A DNA stretch of 64,000 nt, from contig CP119317.1 in NCBI GenBank assembly GCA_029203125.1, forward strand, positions 4,026,001 to 4,090,000, given 5' to 3'. Under the pieces are notes generated by a model. It saw nothing but the letters and a program-made list of their open reading frames with translations. It had not been told where the DNA came from and did not search any database. Made by a program: the position numbers and the translations under genes. This stretch comes from Candidatus Cohnella colombiensis. Lineage in GTDB: Bacteria; Bacillota; Bacilli; Paenibacillales; Paenibacillaceae. How positions within the stretch are numbered: position 1 is the stretch's first letter; each line of letters begins with the position of its first letter. This document shows, in pieces, positions 43,204-52,146 of this stretch.

Positions 43204-44265
43204 ATGAATAAGAAGGTTGTTACAATATTGTTTGGCGGTTGCTCTAGCGAGTATGAGGTGTCATTGCAATCAGCTGCGGCAGTCATTGAGCATATTGATA
43301 TTTCAGCGTATCAACTTGTGCTTGTCGGAATCACGAGAGAAGGGCTTTGGCTTAAATACGAAGGTGGCGTTGCAGATATTCGGAGCGATAAGTGGCATGA
43401 GCATGCCTCATGCAGACCGACATTTGTTTCACCTAGCCGCGAAGTAAAGGGCTTTGTTGAATTGGGTGAACAGGAATATCGACTCATTCCAGTTGATGTT
43501 GTATTTCCAATTCTGCATGGCAAATTTGGAGAGGACGGCACGGTTCAAGGACTGCTAGAGCTCGCGGGAATTCCTTATGTAGGCTGCAATATGCTCTCGT
43601 CTGCCATTTGCATGGACAAAGACATCGCACACTCTCTCGTCAGCGCTGCGGGCATCTCTACACCGCGCTCCCTCACTATTTTGCAAGGGGACGACATCGC
43701 TCTCTCTTTGCGTGCGGCAGATGAGCTGGGGTACCCGCTGTTTATTAAGCCTGCGAAGTCGGGATCTTCTTTCGGCATTACGAAGGCTTTCAACAAGCAA
43801 CAACTACGTGAAGGTGTAACACTTGCTTTCGAGCATGACAATAAAGTTGTAATTGAGCAAAATGTGGACGGATTCGAAGTGGGCTGTGCAGTGCTTGGAA
43901 ATTCAGAGCTTCTATTAGGGGCTGTGGATGAGATTGAGATTACGGGTGGATTTTTCGATTACACCGAGAAATATACGTTGCAGTCGTCGAAGATACACTT
44001 GCCAGCGCGAATTGATCCACAAACAGCGCTCGCCGTGAAAGAGACAGCGGTTCGCATTTATCGCACCCTTGGATGTCGAGGATTTGCGCGAGTGGATATG
44101 TTCCTAACGCCGAGTGGGGAGCTCGTATTTAATGAAGTGAATACGATTCCAGGCTTCACTTCCGCTTCTCGCTATCCGAATATGCTAGGCGCAATAGGGA
44201 TGAACTATTCAGAAATAATTGATCGGCTGATTACATTGGCAGTAGCAGGGGATGAAGCAAAATGA
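43204..44265 (+). CDS. vanG: D-alanine-D-serine ligase, VanG type
   Basis: 353 residues. ATP-grasp ligase closely resembling VanG over its whole length: TILFGGCSSEYEVSLQSAAAV, PILHGKFGEDGTVQGLLELAGIPYVGCNMLSSAICMDKDIAH, GFEVGCAVLGNSELL, GGFFDYTEKYTLQSSKIHLPARI and FNEVNTIPGFTSASRYPNM. The DYTEKYTL segment is characteristic of the VanC/E/G D-Ala-D-Ser group, not Ddl or D-lactate ligases. Expected product is D-Ala-D-Ser, which lowers vancomycin affinity when placed in peptidoglycan. It has an AGGAGG site and overlaps vanT by 4 bp. No vanXY or vanRS gene lies nearby, so resistance is uncertain; it could be intrinsic and housekeeping-adjacent. Confidence 0.87.
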   Translation: MNKKVVTILFGGCSSEYEVSLQSAAAVIEHIDISAYQLVLVGITREGLWLKYEGGVADIRSDKWHEHASCRPTFVSPSREVKGFVELGEQEYRLIPVDVVFPILHGKFGEDGTVQGLLELAGIPYVGCNMLSSAICMDKDIAHSLVSAAGISTPRSLTILQGDDIALSLRAADELGYPLFIKPAKSGSSFGITKAFNKQQLREGVTLAFEHDNKVVIEQNVDGFEVGCAVLGNSELLLGAVDEIEITGGFFDYTEKYTLQSSKIHLPARIDPQTALAVKETAVRIYRTLGCRGFARVDMFLTPSGELVFNEVNTIPGFTSASRYPNMLGAIGMNYSEIIDRLITLAVAGDEAK

Positions 44266-46433
44266 ATCCTTATCGCGGAGGCGCGCGGAATTACACGCGC
44301 AACTATGCTGGAGTCGATTATTTTCGAATGGTTGCTGCGTTGCTTGTAATCGCCATACATACAGGTCCGCTTACATCATATAGTGCAACGGCTGACTTTT
44401 TGCTTACTGGCATTGTCGCTAGACTCGCGGTACCGTTCTTTTTTATCGTCTCTGGATACTTTCTCTTCCGAAATCTGTCCGGTGATCATACTCGTGATTG
44501 GTCGGTTGTATTTCGCTTTGTGCGTAGAACAGGATGGTTGTACCTCGTCTCTATCCTGATTTATGTTCCGTTGAATGTCTATGCTGGGTATTTTACTGAA
44601 AAGTTAACTGTTGCTGAGTTGGTCCAGGATCTCGTATTCGACGGTACCTTTTATCATCTGTGGTATCTCCCTGCTCTTATGCTTGGGGTTTTGATTACAT
44701 ATTGGCTTAAGAGATGGTGTTCGATAAAGTGGGTGCTCGGGATTACAGTTTTCCTGTACCTCGTTGGCTTGTTGGGGGACAGCTATTATGGTTTGATGGA
44801 GCAAGTGTCAGTCCTTCGCGAAGGATACGGGGTGTTGTTTTCTACTTTTGAGTACACGCGTAATGGGTTGTTTTTCGCTCCGCTTTTTATTGTACTGGGC
44901 ATGTCGCTGACGAAAGCAGATCGCTATAAAATGACGACCGCGATTAGTGGTGTCACGTTCGGCGCTTTGCTAGGATTCATGATAATTGAAGGAATTGTAC
45001 TTAGACAGCTACATCTTCCACGACACGATAGCATGTATATTTTTCTCGTTCCGGCGGTTTACGGGCTATTTTGCTTGTTGCTGGGGTTTAAGGGGAAGGG
45101 GAGAACGGAGCATCTTAGGTCGTTAAGTACATGGATTTACATTTTACATCCTTTAGCGATTGTCCTCGTTCGCGGAGTGGGCAAGGTTGCGGGACTGACG
45201 GCTATTATCGTTGAGAATAGCTTGGTTCATTATCTCGCTGTTGTACTGCTTACGCTTATTGGGTCGGAGGCAGTTGTTCGTCTAACTAGTCGGTCGAAGG
45301 GTAAAACGATTAATCAAGATCGTGCTTGGGCAGAGATCAATTTGAATCATCTGGAGCATAATTTAATGGAAATTAAACGCATTGTTCCTTCGAATTGTTC
45401 AGTCATTGCGGTCATCAAGGCTGATGCATATGGGCATGGTGCTGTAGAAATTGCTGAGCGGTTAAGTCATGCGGGGGTTCGTCACTTTGCAGTCGCTGAA
45501 ATTTCTGAAGGAATCCAGCTTCGTGAAAGCGGAATTGAGGGCGAAATTGTTGTACTGGGTTATACATCGCCGGGACGGTTTGGGGAGTTGGCGCATTACA
45601 AGCTTACGCAGACGATGGTGGATGCTCAATACGGAGAACTGATGAGTGGATATGGTGCGCCGCTAATGGCTCATGTGAAAATTGACACAGGAATGAATCG
45701 GTTAGGGGAGCCTTATGAATGTTTAGAGCGTATCGAATCTATGTATCGCTATAGGAATGTGCAGGTGACGGGAACGTTTAGCCATCTTGCAACAGCAGAT
45801 AGACATGGAACTGAAGACGTTGCATTTGTTGAGCTACAGCTTGAGCGGTTTGATAAAGTTGTTAAGCACTTACTGGCACAAGGCATTAAGCCAGGCGTTC
45901 TCCATATCCAAAGCAGCTATGGAATTCTCAATTATCCAGAGTTGAGATTCGATCGAGTGCGTGCAGGAATAGCGTTATATGGGATGTTGTGTGAGGCCGG
46001 TGATCAGGTAAATGTAGATGTAAACTTGCGCCCGGTGTTATCACTAAAAGCAAGAGTGAGTCGTGTGCATACGATTCGTGCAAATACACCAGTTGGCTAC
46101 GGATTTCACTATGTTTCGAATCAAGACCGCCAAATTGCGACGCTTGCCATCGGATATGCAGATGGTGTGCCGAGAGTGCTGTCAGAAGCTGAGCGAGGGG
46201 GGTGTGTGCTGCTGCATGGACAGAGGGCACATATTGTCGGCAAAGTTTGCATGGACCAACTCATTGTGGATGTTACGGGGATCGCGGATGTCCGGCAAGG
46301 AGATGTTGCCACACTAATTGGTGAGGATGGAGACGCTTCAATTACAGCGGGGCAGCTCGCCGCGCAATGCGACACGATTACGAATGAGATTCTAAGCTGT
46401 ATCGGAGGCCGAGTGAGAAAGGTGTATGTGTGA
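44262..46433 (+). CDS. vanT: VanT-type membrane-bound serine/alanine racemase
   Basis: 723 residues in two parts. Residues 1-340 form an acyltransferase-3-like bundle of about ten helices (VDYFRMVAALLVIAIHTGPL, RLAVPFFFIVSGYFLF). Residues about 360-723 form a fold type III PLP racemase: PLP lysine K386 in VIAVIKADAYGHGA, the catalytic Tyr613 in PVGYGFHYVS, and VCMDQLIVDVTG. This fusion is the VanT signature; it makes D-Ser for the VanG-type ligase encoded just upstream (ATGA overlap), probably with the membrane part taking up L-Ser. The stop is followed within 30 bp by the disrupted dyad element and an IS, so no vanXY gene follows. Confidence 0.9.
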   Translation: MNPYRGGARNYTRNYAGVDYFRMVAALLVIAIHTGPLTSYSATADFLLTGIVARLAVPFFFIVSGYFLFRNLSGDHTRDWSVVFRFVRRTGWLYLVSILIYVPLNVYAGYFTEKLTVAELVQDLVFDGTFYHLWYLPALMLGVLITYWLKRWCSIKWVLGITVFLYLVGLLGDSYYGLMEQVSVLREGYGVLFSTFEYTRNGLFFAPLFIVLGMSLTKADRYKMTTAISGVTFGALLGFMIIEGIVLRQLHLPRHDSMYIFLVPAVYGLFCLLLGFKGKGRTEHLRSLSTWIYILHPLAIVLVRGVGKVAGLTAIIVENSLVHYLAVVLLTLIGSEAVVRLTSRSKGKTINQDRAWAEINLNHLEHNLMEIKRIVPSNCSVIAVIKADAYGHGAVEIAERLSHAGVRHFAVAEISEGIQLRESGIEGEIVVLGYTSPGRFGELAHYKLTQTMVDAQYGELMSGYGAPLMAHVKIDTGMNRLGEPYECLERIESMYRYRNVQVTGTFSHLATADRHGTEDVAFVELQLERFDKVVKHLLAQGIKPGVLHIQSSYGILNYPELRFDRVRAGIALYGMLCEAGDQVNVDVNLRPVLSLKARVSRVHTIRANTPVGYGFHYVSNQDRQIATLAIGYADGVPRVLSEAERGGCVLLHGQRAHIVGKVCMDQLIVDVTGIADVRQGDVATLIGEDGDASITAGQLAAQCDTITNEILSCIGGRVRKVYV

Positions 46434-46546
46434 ACGGGAGGCCGCCACCGAGCGGACATTATCTAGCGGACGCCAGAGACCTTATTTGCTGCTTTATGTA
46501 CCTCTGTCAATAAAGTGGACACAAAAATAACGAACGGCCTCGGATT

Positions 46547-47395
46547 TTAGGACGCCACCATCTTGAAATAATTCAACTCAAATTGATGGGCGGTTTTGTA
46601 TCCCAAAGTTGAATGAAACCGCAATCGATTGTAATCGAACTCAATGTAAACATAGAGTTCTTTCTCGGCCTGTTTACGGGTTCTGAACTTTGTTTGGTAC
46701 ACCAACTCCTTTTTTAAGGTGCTGTGGAAGGACTCGATACAAGCATTGTCGTAGCAATTGCCTTTGCGGCTCATGCTGCCAATCATCCCATAATCGACAA
46801 GCCGCGCTCGGTATTCCTCACTGGCGTACTGGGAACCACGGTCGGAATGATGAATTAAGCCGGGTGCAGGGTTTCGTCTTTCAAATGCTTGATCAAGAGC
46901 ATCTATTACCAACTCCCTGGTCATTCGCGATCCTACTGACCAGCCAACAATTTTACGTGAGAACAGGTCCATAACACTAGCCAAGTAAAGCCAACCTTCG
47001 CCCGTCCCGATATAGGTAATATCCGTTACCCATACTTTGTTCGGGGCCAAAACTTTGAACTGTCGATCCAGCACATTGTCGAATACCGGCAAGGAGTGGT
47101 TGGAGTTGGTTGTTGCCTTGTATTTGCGCACAGTGATTGACTTTAGCCCCATCTCGTTCATGAGGCGAGAAACAGTTCTTGAGGAGACACGGCGGCCTTC
47201 CTGGCGCAACGCTTCGGTGATTGTTGGGCTACCTGCACGGCGCTTGAAGTGATAAAAGAAGTACCGAATGCGCTTCATTAACCGTCTCCGTTTAAGCTCG
47301 CGTGCGCTTGGCTTGTCCCTATACTTTAACCATTTGTAATAGCCGCTTGACGAAACTTTCAGTACATCGCACATCTTCTCAACACGGAACTGCAA
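46547..47395 (-). CDS. IS3-family transposase OrfB (DDE integrase domain)
   Basis: 282 residues as a separate frame. It has an N-terminal HTH_21-like region (KRRAGSPTITEALRQEGRRVSSRTVSRLMNEMGL) and an rve integrase core with all three catalytic acids: WVTDITYI (Asp), HHSDRGSQY (Asp) and CIESFHSTLKKE (Glu). The frame continues upstream through SDALLHERPGLIFPF to the A7G slip site, so the active protein should be an OrfAB fusion made by -1 frameshifting. No internal stop is seen. Confidence 0.93.
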   Translation of the reverse strand: MQFRVEKMCDVLKVSSSGYYKWLKYRDKPSARELKRRRLMKRIRYFFYHFKRRAGSPTITEALRQEGRRVSSRTVSRLMNEMGLKSITVRKYKATTNSNHSLPVFDNVLDRQFKVLAPNKVWVTDITYIGTGEGWLYLASVMDLFSRKIVGWSVGSRMTRELVIDALDQAFERRNPAPGLIHHSDRGSQYASEEYRARLVDYGMIGSMSRKGNCYDNACIESFHSTLKKELVYQTKFRTRKQAEKELYVYIEFDYNRLRFHSTLGYKTAHQFELNYFKMVAS

Positions 47396-47421
47396 GCGGT
47401 GCTTGTAGATAAACGGAAATA

Positions 47422-47709
47422 TTAGTCCCGGTCTTTCGTGAAGAAGTGCATCGCTTTTTTTAGGATTTCGTTCTCTTCCTGAAGATCTTTATACTCTTGC
47501 TCCAGCCTTTTGAGGCGCTCGTAATCGACAAAGACCTGCGTTTGTTCCTTGGTCACATTGCTACCATATTGCTTAATCCATGGACTTAGCGTACTTTTAG
47601 AAATCCCTAATTCTCTCTGGATATCGATTGGTTTCTTGCCGGTTGCCTCCATGTGTTCGATTGTTTTGCGCTTAAATTCTTTGGTATACCTTTCTCGAAC
47701 GTCTCCCAT
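47422..47709 (-). CDS. IS3-family transposase OrfA (HTH, leucine zipper)
   Basis: About 95 residues: a helix-turn-helix of HTH_8/HTH_Tnp_1 type (RERYTKEFKRKTIEHMEATGKKPIDIQRELGISKSTLSPWIKQYG) and a coiled coil ending in LQEENEILKKAMHFF. The sequence CTAAAAAAAGC near 47454-47461 on this strand is a slip site; a -1 shift there joins OrfA to OrfB. The ATG at 47709 is preferred over the upstream GTG at 47724 because it follows an AGGTGAGG site at better spacing. Confidence 0.9.
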   Translation of the reverse strand: MGDVRERYTKEFKRKTIEHMEATGKKPIDIQRELGISKSTLSPWIKQYGSNVTKEQTQVFVDYERLKRLEQEYKDLQEENEILKKAMHFFTKDRD

Positions 47710-48047
47710 GACAACACACCTCACCTATTTGATGTATCTATTATAAAGGGAGTTCGTTAAGGTGTGTCCACTTTTAAGTCTAACAACATTATTTGGGGTT
47801 CAGGATATGGAACGGACATGAGAGACCTTATTATTGCATTTCAGGCGTGGAATCGCCCTGATGCAGTCAAATAAGGTCTCTCACGTCCGTTAAGTGGTAA
47901 AAAAGTGCTCGAATGATGCAAATAAGGTCTCTCATGTCCGAAAGGGGGCTGGGCTGCAGTCGGCTCAAGATAGCAACTAACAATTGAATTAACGGCTCGA
48001 TCTGTATATAGTATTAACAAGAGTAAATGGGAATCAGGAGCGAAGAT

Positions 48048-48470
48048 ATGCCAGACAAGCGCAATGTGACTGTCGGGTTTACGAGCTGGCAGCAAGGTGA
48101 GAAGCAACGCTCTAAGTTGCGAGGGCAGCTATACAAGCTCCAAACGGGATGGACGCTCATCTACGTTGAGCCTGCGGTAGAAGATAGTGTCGAAACACGA
48201 AATACGCTATTCATCTATGACGATGCTTTAAAGCTAAGAAGACAAGGGGCAGTTGGTCTTGAGGTGAACTTTCGACAAGGGGCAACATTGTCCGGTCAGC
48301 TTACATTACCTAATGGATCGCAGACCATTGAAACATTAACTCATCAATTGCACATCGAGCTTTCTGCATTCGGTGGAGTAATTGATTGGAAATATGACTT
48401 GCTCATGCAAGAGCAATCTGTCGGGAGCTTTCAGATCCGATTGGATATTCAGGAGGAACAAGCACAATGA
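48048..48470 (+). CDS. ywiB: DUF1934 beta-barrel family protein (YwiB-like)
   Basis: 140 residues, soluble, lipocalin-like in pattern: NVTVGFTSWQQGEKQRSKLRGQLYKLQTGWTLIYVEPA, then LKLRRQGAVGLEVNFRQGATLSGQL. This is the DUF1934/YwiB family, whose gene sits directly before argS in Bacillus subtilis too. The start ATG 48048 has AGGAG 7 bp upstream; an earlier in-frame start at 48027 does not. Its stop overlaps argS by 4 bp. Function is unknown. Confidence 0.85.
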   Translation: MPDKRNVTVGFTSWQQGEKQRSKLRGQLYKLQTGWTLIYVEPAVEDSVETRNTLFIYDDALKLRRQGAVGLEVNFRQGATLSGQLTLPNGSQTIETLTHQLHIELSAFGGVIDWKYDLLMQEQSVGSFQIRLDIQEEQAQ

Positions 48471-50143
48471 ACGTATTAGAGCAACTACAAGCAGGCGTAA
48501 CAGAAGCGCTCGCGGATGCCGCAATTGAAGCGGGATTCGTGAACAGTCGTGAGGAATTACCGTCGATCGTACTAGAGGTGCCGAAAGATAAGTCGCATGG
48601 CGATCTTGCAACGAACTTGGCGATGCAATTGACGAAGCTGGCTAAGAAAAACCCACGCCAAATTGCAGAAGGTATTATAGAGAAGTTAGGCACTGGTCGC
48701 GCATCGATTCAATCTGCGGAAATCGCAGGACCGGGCTTTATTAACTTCCGTCTCGATAAGAGCTATCTGTACCCAGCGATTGGCGAGGTGCTGAGCCAAG
48801 GGGATAAATACGGACAAATTAACGCAGGTCTAGGCAAGCGCGTGCAAGTGGAGTTCGTTAGTGCGAATCCAACAGGAAGTCTCCATCTTGGACATGCTCG
48901 TGGCGCAGCTGTCGGTGATGCGCTATGTAATGTGCTATCGACAGCGGGCTATGACGTTACGCGTGAATACTACATCAATGACGCAGGTAATCAGGTAAAC
49001 AATCTTGCGAAGTCGATTGAAGCACGTTACCGTCAAGCGCTCGGTCAAGATGTGCAGATGCCAGAGGATGGCTATTATGGCGAAGATATCGTCGGTTTTG
49101 CTAAAGAATTAGTTGATGAGCAAGGTGATAAGCTACTATCTCTTGCAGACGACTCACGTTTCGACTATTTCCGGACTTATGGTCTGGAGAAGGAACTGAA
49201 CAAAATCAAACGTGACCTCGGACGGTTTGGCGTCACTTTCGATGAATGGTATAGTGAGTCTTCGCTCTATGAGAATGATAAAGTTACTGCGGTGCTAGAT
49301 GCACTAAGAGCGAAGGGCCAAGTGTATGATCACGAGGGTGCAGTATGGCTGCGTTCGACGGATTATGGCGATGACAAAGATCGGGTGCTTGTGAAAAATG
49401 ATGGCAGCTACACGTATTTAACACCGGATGCTGCGTATCATATGGATAAGTTTGAGCGCGGTTACGACCAATTGATTAATATTTGGGGAGCAGACCACCA
49501 CGGGTATATTCCTCGTATGAAAGCAGCGATGGCTGCACTAGGCAATGATCCAGCTAAGCTGACGGTGTTAATCGCACAGATGGTCAGCTTGTTCCAAAAT
49601 GGTGAGAAGGTCAAGATGTCTAAGCGTACCGGCAAAGCGGTTACGATGGAAGATTTGATGGATGAAGTAGGCGTCGATGCGATTCGTTACTTCTTCACGA
49701 TGCGGGGTATGGATTCACATCTCGATTTCGATATGGATTTAGCTGTTTCAACATCCAATGAAAATCCAGTATTCTACGTCCAGTATGCACATGCTCGGAT
49801 TTGCAGTATTTTCAGACAAGCTGAAGAGCAGGGTGTTGCTGTACTGCCTTGGCAGGAAGCAAATCTAACCCGACTCGACGCGGAGCAAGAGTACGATCTT
49901 CTGCGTAAGATTGCGGAGTTCCCAGAGACGATTGCAGAATCCGCTAGACTCTATGCGCCACATATTATGATTCGCTATGTGTATGAGTTAGCATCGTTGT
50001 TCCATAGCTACTATCGTGCGGAACGTGTCATTACAGAGGATGCAGAGCAAAGCCAAGCGCGATTGCAATTGCTAGCTGCAATTAAAGTCGTTATTGCCAA
50101 CAGCCTTGCGCTCGTCGGAGTGTCAGCTCCTGACAAAATGTAA
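48467..50143 (+). CDS. argS: Arginyl-tRNA synthetase
   Basis: 558 residues, normal length for the class I enzyme. The N-terminal Add-1 domain (FVNSREELPSIVLEVPKDKSHGDLATNLAMQL) precedes the HIGH motif in SANPTGSLHLGHARGAAVGDAL. The KMSKS equivalent is KMSKRTGKAVTMEDL, followed by the alpha-helical anticodon-binding DALR domain. Translationally coupled to ywiB. No T-box is visible upstream. Confidence 0.97.
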   Translation: MNVLEQLQAGVTEALADAAIEAGFVNSREELPSIVLEVPKDKSHGDLATNLAMQLTKLAKKNPRQIAEGIIEKLGTGRASIQSAEIAGPGFINFRLDKSYLYPAIGEVLSQGDKYGQINAGLGKRVQVEFVSANPTGSLHLGHARGAAVGDALCNVLSTAGYDVTREYYINDAGNQVNNLAKSIEARYRQALGQDVQMPEDGYYGEDIVGFAKELVDEQGDKLLSLADDSRFDYFRTYGLEKELNKIKRDLGRFGVTFDEWYSESSLYENDKVTAVLDALRAKGQVYDHEGAVWLRSTDYGDDKDRVLVKNDGSYTYLTPDAAYHMDKFERGYDQLINIWGADHHGYIPRMKAAMAALGNDPAKLTVLIAQMVSLFQNGEKVKMSKRTGKAVTMEDLMDEVGVDAIRYFFTMRGMDSHLDFDMDLAVSTSNENPVFYVQYAHARICSIFRQAEEQGVAVLPWQEANLTRLDAEQEYDLLRKIAEFPETIAESARLYAPHIMIRYVYELASLFHSYYRAERVITEDAEQSQARLQLLAAIKVVIANSLALVGVSAPDKM

Positions 50144-50144
50144 G

Positions 50145-51059
50145 CTATTTTCGTTCAACAACTTTCAACATACGTGCCACATTGAGCTCTCCGACAGACT
50201 GGAGAGCTTTGCTATTTCTTAGAGGTACGGCTGATTTTTGAATACACGCTTTAATTTGTGCAGGAGTCAGCTTTGGTCTAATTGCAAGTAGTAGCGCAAT
50301 GGCACCTGTGACGTGGGAGGTTGCCATCGAGGTGCCGCTCATCTCACGATGCTTGCCGCGGGGCCACGTAGAAACAATGCGCTCCCCTGGCGCGAATACA
50401 TCAATCAATCGGCTCCGGTTTGTGAAGCTAGCCACTTTTCCTACTCGATTCGTTGCACCGACTGCAATGGTTTTACTATAACGAGCAGGATAGTCGATAT
50501 GGCCGATTTTCCCGTCATTTCCGGAGGAAGCGACAATGAGCACTCCTGATCGGTGTGCGTTGTTGACTGCACGGAGCAGAGATTGATTCTTAGTGTGCAT
50601 ACCAAAGCTCATGTTCACGACATCCATCTTGTTGTATACACACCACTCTATTCCTAGAATAATGTCGGATACAAAAGCAGATCCTTGGTGATCGAATGCT
50701 TTAATTGGATAAATACGCGCGCGAGGTGCAACGCCGATGACGCCATGTAATTGGTTGGCTGCAGCGATTGTACCAGCAATGTGAGTGCCATGACCATTAT
50801 CGTCATAGGGCATTTGGGAGCGGTCAAGGAGATTGATTCCAGGTTCGAGAGAGTGACGCAAATCAGGGTGGCTAAAGTCTACACCGGTATCAATTATTCC
50901 GACCTTAACGCGGTGTCCTGTTGTTCGACTCCACGTTTCAGGTGCTCCAATTTGCTTCACGCCCCATGGAATACCTGTTTCAGTTACGATCATTCCCTGA
51001 GGTAACGCATGAAGCAGAGGTGCGATTCCTTCCCCCAACACATCGCTGAATTGATCCAC
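50145..51059 (-). CDS. Subtilisin-like S8 serine protease, probably intracellular
   Basis: 304 residues with no signal peptide or prodomain of usual size; a short N-terminal extension (about 30 residues) precedes WGVKQIGAPETW. The catalytic triad is intact: Asp in VGIIDTGVDFSHPDL, His in DDNGHGTHIAGTIAA, Ser in MSGTSMATSHVTGAIALL; oxyanion Asn in ASSGNDG. Length and layout resemble the intracellular serine protease IspA. It converges on argS with a 1-bp gap between stops; the GTG start follows a GGGGGGAA site. Confidence 0.9.
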   Translation of the reverse strand: MDQFSDVLGEGIAPLLHALPQGMIVTETGIPWGVKQIGAPETWSRTTGHRVKVGIIDTGVDFSHPDLRHSLEPGINLLDRSQMPYDDNGHGTHIAGTIAAANQLHGVIGVAPRARIYPIKAFDHQGSAFVSDIILGIEWCVYNKMDVVNMSFGMHTKNQSLLRAVNNAHRSGVLIVASSGNDGKIGHIDYPARYSKTIAVGATNRVGKVASFTNRSRLIDVFAPGERIVSTWPRGKHREMSGTSMATSHVTGAIALLLAIRPKLTPAQIKACIQKSAVPLRNSKALQSVGELNVARMLKVVERK

Positions 51060-51502
51060 TGCGGTTCCCCCCCTGTGCGATTGGGTTAGTAAGCGACTGC
51101 TTTTAGTGAATTATCTATATGAATTGCATCACTAGTTAGCTGTGTCTTCTACTGTATGAGGACACCTCGTTAAAAGCGTGGGGGTCATGCCTTTTTTAGT
51201 CGGAAATAGGCGTGGCACCGTGTCATTTCTACTTCGACAACATACGATGAATGAAGAGTTTCTCTCATACTGCTCACAGGTGTTGATCGGACGCTGTAAG
51301 CGTGTGCGGGAGGAGAAACTCTCGGTCATGCCGATTTCTCCTTTCACGGAGTCATCGGGCATGGATACAGTCGAAAAGCGGAGGACCTGTCCAATAAGGG
51401 CACACCTTCGCCTTTTCGCTTGCAATTTCATGAAAAATAAGGTTTACTATACTTTGATAAATCAACGTGGAAATGGTTCACATATAGAGAGGTGGAAGTC
51501 GC
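51060..51502. other. 443-bp gap with no convincing gene
   Basis: Between the divergent S8 protease and rpoE. Reading frames exist on both strands but have no ribosome site, no recognisable family and no codon pattern like the neighbours. A hairpin GGAGAAA...CGG-TCATG-CCG...TTTCTCC lies near 51310-51345, and CGTGGGGGTCATGCC and CGGTCATGCCG share a short repeat. A TATACT at about 51446 may belong to an rpoE promoter. Confidence 0.5.
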
Positions 51503-52099
51503 ATGAGCGCTGAGTATGTGCTGAAAATCGACTCTGAAAGAATCCAGGAAATGCCAATGGTTGATCTGGCGTACGAGCTTCTGAAGGCAGCTAACTCCCC
51601 ATTCTATTACAGAGATCTTATGATGGAGATTAGTAAAATCCGTGGTCTATCAGAAGACCAGATGATTGAAGTAGTAGCCCAGTTGTATACAGAAATTAAT
51701 ATTGATGGTCGCTTTGCTTGTGTAGGCAGTAATGTATGGGGACTTAAGCGCTGGTATCCAGTAGAACGTTCCGATGATCCGATGAGTGGTGGCGGTAAAC
51801 GTCCTCGCATCATTAACGATGATGATGATCTCGATGATGAGGATCTATACGGTGAAGATGAAGAGTCGTTCGTCCCAGGCGAAGAAACTTACGATCTGTT
51901 CGATGAAGAGCGCGAAGAGATTTTTGAAGACGGCGAAGAAGCTGCTGAAGCGGACGAAGAAGCTATTATCGAGGACGGAGATGCTGTTCTTGATGAGGAA
52001 ATTGATGAAAAAAGCGACGAGGACGATGAATTCGGCGATGAGGACGAAGAGGACCTGAACGAGGATGAAGATATCGACGAGGACGAAGAGGAGCTTTAA
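51503..52099 (+). CDS. rpoE: RNA polymerase delta subunit
   Basis: 198 residues. The N-terminal about 90 residues form a HARE-HTH domain (MVDLAYELLKAANSPFYYRDLMMEISKIRGLSEDQ, ending FACVGSNVWGLKRWYP). The C-terminal 100 residues are almost entirely Asp and Glu, the disordered acidic tail of delta. It binds RNA polymerase and speeds recycling with HelD, also encoded in this window. The gene lies just upstream of pyrG, as in Bacillus. The GAGAGGTGG site sets the ATG. Confidence 0.95.
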   Translation: MSAEYVLKIDSERIQEMPMVDLAYELLKAANSPFYYRDLMMEISKIRGLSEDQMIEVVAQLYTEINIDGRFACVGSNVWGLKRWYPVERSDDPMSGGGKRPRIINDDDDLDDEDLYGEDEESFVPGEETYDLFDEEREEIFEDGEEAAEADEEAIIEDGDAVLDEEIDEKSDEDDEFGDEDEEDLNEDEDIDEDEEEL

Positions 52100-52146
52100 T
52101 CTAAAGTGCTCGCTAAGCATAGGTTTTCGTAGTTTGCTGTTCGGGC

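Larger units (their letters stand above)
46497..47788 (-). mobile_element. IS3 family (IS150-like) insertion sequence
   Basis: 1292 bp with TGT...ACA termini. The inner terminal inverted repeats are AAAGTGGACAC, left at 46511-46521 and on the right in reverse. TTA is repeated at 46494-46496 and 47789-47791, a plausible 3-bp target duplication. It encodes OrfA and OrfB with an A7G slip site between them and appears intact. It disrupts dyad element copy C. Boundaries are inferred from the termini and the restored 51-bp spacing. Confidence 0.82.
46464..47940. repeat. Four-unit dyad element, copy C, interrupted by an IS
   Basis: F1 starts at 46465 (AGCGGACGCCAGAGACCTTA plus TTT), F2 at 47811, R1 at 47869 and R2 at 47920. 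F2-R1 is 58 bp and R1-R2 51 bp, as in copies A and B. Removing IS 46497-47788 plus one TTA copy makes F1-F2 51 bp. A partial unit (GAGCGGACATT) at 46450 lies just outside. Central hairpin: GCATTTCAGGCG...CGCCCTGATGC. Confidence 0.88.

Noticed and set aside
46434..48047. A vanXY gene or remnant after vanT
   Set aside because: All frames between vanT and ywiB are IS transposase or repeat; no VanXY motif (for example SxHxxGxAxD) is seen.
48001..48047. T-box leader for argS
   Set aside because: The gap is short and occupied by the dyad element and ywiB; no specifier loop or T-box sequence is seen.
51178..51513. 111-codon reading frame before rpoE
   Set aside because: No ribosome site, no recognisable family, overlaps the rpoE start region; composition is unlike the neighbouring genes.
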